The translations under genes and the position numbers were made by a program. DNA of 6,698 nt from DAOUMU01 sp034409055 (lineage in GTDB: Bacteria; Chloroflexota; Anaerolineae; 4572-78; J111): positions 1 through 6,698 of the forward strand of contig DAOUMU010000012.1 of assembly GCA_034409055.1 (NCBI GenBank), given 5' to 3'. Positions within the stretch are counted from its first letter, which is position 1. Each line of letters begins with the position of its first letter. This document shows positions 4,312 through 6,698 of the stretch, one piece after another. The notes beneath the pieces were generated by a model. The model saw only the letters and a program-made list of their open reading frames with translations, did not search any database and was not told the origin of the DNA.

Positions 4312-6698
4312 TTACTCCTGCCGTACCTCATACCTCCTCGGATCGGCCTTTAATGCCTCTACCACCGGCAACGTTGTCCCCGCCCGGTCTCTGTACCAGG
4401 CTGCGTGCTCAAAGCGCTCGTCGTCGTGCCCGCCGGCGTTGTTGGCCAACAGCCAGGGCGTATGGGCAAAAAAGTAAGGGGGGGCGTCATCTAGCATAGC
4501 TTGATAGGCGGCCAGGGTCAGGGTGGTCAAATCCTCTGCCCGCACCGGTGGATAGCGAGGGTCCTCGGCTGCGCCAATGATGGCCCCCCCCTCGGTGCCA
4601 ATCAGGGGCAGGTAATAGCCAAACCGATCATAGAAAATATGGGCATATGCCTCGAACTTGCGGAAGGCGTTGGAGTCCTCGTTTATGGTGTTGCCCACCC
4701 AAAAGCCGCCTTCCTCACGGGGCAGCCTGGCAATGCGGCGAGCATGGTTGATGGCTGCCACCTGCTCCGGCGTCAACTCCCGCTCCATAATCTCTGCTTC
4801 CGTCAGGGGTACGTCGTCTATGTTGACCGGGTCGGTGGGGTAATCCAGGGGGTGGTTGAGGAAGTAGTTGTGGACCGGCAGCCAGGCGCCAGGCAGCAGC
4901 AAATCGGCCTGGCCCCTGGCCCGCACCCCATCCAGAAATTGGCATAAGAAGAGCATGTCATCGACCGTACCGCCTCCGGCCAGAGGGGGCAGGCTGGGGT
5001 GTCCTCCGGCCGCGTGGACGTCCCGCGCCGCCAAAATCCACAAATCGACGATTCGTTCGACGTTGACCGGCTGTCCTTCGGGCCAGCCTCCGGCCGGACC
5101 GGCCACATTCGGCTCGTTGTAAAGCTCAAAATAATGAACGCCTAACGCGGTGGCCTGGGTGACCAATTCCGGTAAATGTTCATAAGGTTCATTAAAAGGC
5201 CGGTAGACCCGCATTACCGGCTCAATATCGTTGGCCACCAGTTGCTCGATCAGATAAGTGTTGGTTACCTCCGGCAGGTCATCTTGCAGCAGCTTGACCC
5301 ATTTGATGTTCATCGCCCGGAGTTCCGGTAAGAAGTAATCAACGATTTCCGGGGAGAGTGGCTGCGTCGTCGGTGACCAGTGCACCCCGCGGCCGTTGTT
5401 ATTTTTGGGTCGGGGGTAATCGGCCCAGGGGTTTTTATCGGGTCGCGGCTCTGCCAGGTTGCATTTGACCTCAGCTTTGGCGCCCCGGGGCGCCAAAGCT
5501 CGTAATTCGGCTTCAAAGCAGAGGGAACGAACTTCATTCAGCCGGGGCCGTTTTTTTAAAGCATCGACCACCGGCTCCTGGTCCCCCTCCCGGTCGTGAT
5601 ACCAGGCATTCTTCTCCCAGACCGGTTCGTCGTAATCCAGGCCATGCTGGGCCAACAGCCAGGTCATCGTCGCAAAATAGTAATCAGGCGCATCGTCCAG
5701 CATGTAATCGGCCGACCAGAGGGTCCACTCGGCCACCGTCTGGCCATCGACGACCGGATAACGCGGGTCCTCGCCCGATTCTTTGGTCGCCCCCCCTTCG
5801 GTCGAAATCATCGGGATGTCAAACCCAAACAGATCGTAAAACTGGTTGCGATAGGCGATGAAATGAAAAAAGTTGGTGGTGTCGTCGTACAGATTATCCC
5901 CCAGAAAAAAACCACCGGGCCGGCGGGCCGTGGCCCGGGCTTGATTGATTTTAGTCACTTCCGCCTGGGTTAAGTTGTAACGGGTAATCTCTGCCTTGGT
6001 CAGCGGCCGGTCGGTCAGATTGACTGCCTCATAGGGATAAGTGGGGGGATGGTTGATGTTGTAATTGTGGATGGGGGCCCAGGAGAAATAGAGCACCTCT
6101 TCATTCCCCTGCCGGCGCAGGGCGTAGAAGAAGCGATAGAAGAAATCATGCTGCCAACCCTCTATTTTCTGGGAGGGAGCGAAAAAGGAGGGCAGGCTGG
6201 GATAGCCACCGGCCAGGTAAATGGTCCGGGCCGCCTCGGCCCAAATCTCGGCCAGATACTCCGGCTGGGGCACGCCGCCCGGCTGGCACCAGCCACCACT
6301 TTCGCCAAATTGGTTGGGCTCGTTGTAAAGTTCGTAATAATAGACCCCTCTATCCACGTAATGTTGCACCAGGGCCTCTAATTCGTCCGGCTCGTAAGGG
6401 ATGTTGCATTGCTGATAGAGGCGTAGAATGGGCATAATGCCCGCCCCGACCAGTTCGTCAATGGTGTGGTCGTAGTCGCGGCCTGTGGTATCCTCATTCA
6501 GGAGCTTGACCCACTTGATGTTCATACGGACCAGTTCCGAGACAAAATAGCTGGTGGCCTCATCCGATTGGGCGTAAAGATGGGTGCTCCAGTGAACACC
6601 CAGGCCGTTGTCGTCCGGCGGGCGGGGGTAGGCGCTCAGGAGGAGAGGAGCGGAGGGGAATGAGGAATGAGGAATGAGGAATGAGGAATGGGGAATGG
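4312..6698 (-). CDS. Tandem-duplicated glycoside-hydrolase-like (clan GH-A type TIM barrel) protein, 5' end outside window
   Basis: The stop is at 4312-4314. The first ATG is at 6525 (737 codons from there), but the frame stays open to the window edge, and the residues before that Met (YPRPPDDNGLGVHWS, then SELVR) match the start of the second domain, so the true start lies beyond 6698. Numbering from the 6525 Met, two copies of one domain lie 404 residues apart. Each has MNIKWVKLL (1 and 405), ELYNEPN (65-71; 467-473), HNY (153-155; 552-554), TEGGA (242-246; 644-648) and EDPRYP. NEP at the end of strand 4 and a Glu near strand 7 are the acid/base and nucleophile pattern of retaining clan GH-A glycosidases, giving E69/E243 and E471/E645. 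The substrate and exact family are not recognised. A linker (336-369) carries C336 and C355. No secretion signal is visible because the N-terminus is missing. Base composition is visibly richer in G+C than the ribosomal genes. Confidence 0.85.
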   Translation of the reverse strand, partial: IPHSSFLIPHSSFPSAPLLLSAYPRPPDDNGLGVHWSTHLYAQSDEATSYFVSELVRMNIKWVKLLNEDTTGRDYDHTIDELVGAGIMPILRLYQQCNIPYEPDELEALVQHYVDRGVYYYELYNEPNQFGESGGWCQPGGVPQPEYLAEIWAEAARTIYLAGGYPSLPSFFAPSQKIEGWQHDFFYRFFYALRRQGNEEVLYFSWAPIHNYNINHPPTYPYEAVNLTDRPLTKAEITRYNLTQAEVTKINQARATARRPGGFFLGDNLYDDTTNFFHFIAYRNQFYDLFGFDIPMISTEGGATKESGEDPRYPVVDGQTVAEWTLWSADYMLDDAPDYYFATMTWLLAQHGLDYDEPVWEKNAWYHDREGDQEPVVDALKKRPRLNEVRSLCFEAELRALAPRGAKAEVKCNLAEPRPDKNPWADYPRPKNNNGRGVHWSPTTQPLSPEIVDYFLPELRAMNIKWVKLLQDDLPEVTNTYLIEQLVANDIEPVMRVYRPFNEPYEHLPELVTQATALGVHYFELYNEPNVAGPAGGWPEGQPVNVERIVDLWILAARDVHAAGGHPSLPPLAGGGTVDDMLFLCQFLDGVRARGQADLLLPGAWLPVHNYFLNHPLDYPTDPVNIDDVPLTEAEIMERELTPEQVAAINHARRIARLPREEGGFWVGNTINEDSNAFRKFEAYAHIFYDRFGYYLPLIGTEGGAIIGAAEDPRYPPVRAEDLTTLTLAAYQAMLDDAPPYFFAHTPWLLANNAGGHDDERFEHAAWYRDRAGTTLPVVEALKADPRRYEVRQE
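4315..5418 (-). repeat. Second copy of the internal ~370-residue domain repeat
   Basis: It runs from YPRPKNNNG (codon starting at 5418) to the C-terminal EVRQE. It keeps all catalytic-type residues seen in copy 1, including NEP and TEGG, so neither copy is an obvious dead domain. It ends within a few codons of the stop, with no extra C-terminal module. Confidence 0.85.
5521..6630 (-). repeat. First copy of the internal ~370-residue domain repeat
   Basis: It runs from YPRPPDDNG (codon starting at 6630) to the EVRSL at the end of the domain. It is offset from the second copy by exactly 1212 bp at the YPRP and MNIKWVKLL blocks. The copies share short identical blocks but are diverged in between, so the duplication is old at the protein level. 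The copy-1-specific insertions are near GRDYDH and the FFAPSQKIEGWQ loop. Confidence 0.85.
6654..6698. repeat. Heptanucleotide tandem repeat (TGAGGAA)n at the window edge
   Basis: Four perfect TGAGGAA units (6661-6688) are followed by TGGGGAA (6689-6695) and TGG, and preceded by AGGGGAA (6654-6660). It continues to the window end, so the true length is unknown. On the - strand it reads ATTCCTC units within the open frame of the glycosidase-like gene, encoding a Pro/Ser/His/Phe-rich stretch (IPHSSFL then IPHSSFP). Heptameric short tandem repeats of this style are known from cyanobacteria. Whether it is coding here is open. Confidence 0.9.

Noticed and set aside
6523..6525. ATG at 6525 as the true start of the glycosidase-like gene
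   Set aside because: The residues encoded just upstream (6526-6630) align with the beginning of the second domain, and no stop occurs before the window edge, so this Met is internal.
4265..6663. Several + strand open frames (for example 4501-4947, 5596-5973, 6049-6381) opposite the glycosidase-like gene
   Set aside because: They are antisense shadows of a long, well-supported - strand gene, have no recognisable domains and no convincing SD sequences.

Overview
The window is a bacterial chromosome segment with two very different parts. Positions 1-4152 hold a translation and transcription gene cluster, all on the + strand, in the classical order: tuf (3' end only), rpmG, secE, nusG, rplK, rplA, rplJ, rplL. 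Positions 4312-6698 hold one large gene on the - strand, convergent with the cluster and running out of the right edge. It encodes two tandem glycoside-hydrolase-like barrel domains. The sequence styles of EF-Tu, L33 and SecE (for example ELRKVIWPTRQE followed by one TM and FLGLLDY), together with an acidic N-terminal extension on NusG, suggest a member of Chloroflexota (Anaerolineae/Caldilineae-like). This taxonomic call is made from memory of family sequences and is only moderately certain.

Layout of the cluster. EF-Tu ends at 127 and is followed by a strong hairpin with a U-tract (191-235), which abuts the rpmG start at 242. The rpmG-secE gap (407-522) holds a long imperfect inverted repeat. 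secE (GTG start) and nusG follow, encoding a SecYEG translocon subunit and the transcription elongation factor. rplK and rplA encode L11 and L1; a 104-nt spacer between them can form a hairpin and holds a possible 13-codon ORF. The 320-nt rplA-rplJ gap is a regulatory leader. It contains a recognisable L10(L12)-binding leader motif (about 2872-2950), then a perfect 10-bp intrinsic terminator/attenuator (3028-3060), then a REP-like palindrome (3088-3111), then a perfect Shine-Dalgarno for rplJ (TTG start). rplL closes the cluster.

rpoB/rpoC, which usually follow rplL, are absent. Instead 4153-4311 holds a stem-loop and a degenerate palindromic repeat of a type scattered through bacterial intergenic regions, then the end of the convergent gene. 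The convergent gene is visibly richer in G+C than the ribosomal genes. Its reading frame continues upstream of the first ATG (6525) through the conserved start of the first domain and through a 7-bp tandem repeat at the right edge, so its true start lies outside the window.

The most interesting items are the duplicated glycosidase-like protein with an in-frame heptanucleotide repeat, the L10 leader with mutually exclusive pairings, and the hairpin that separates rpmG from its only good Shine-Dalgarno.
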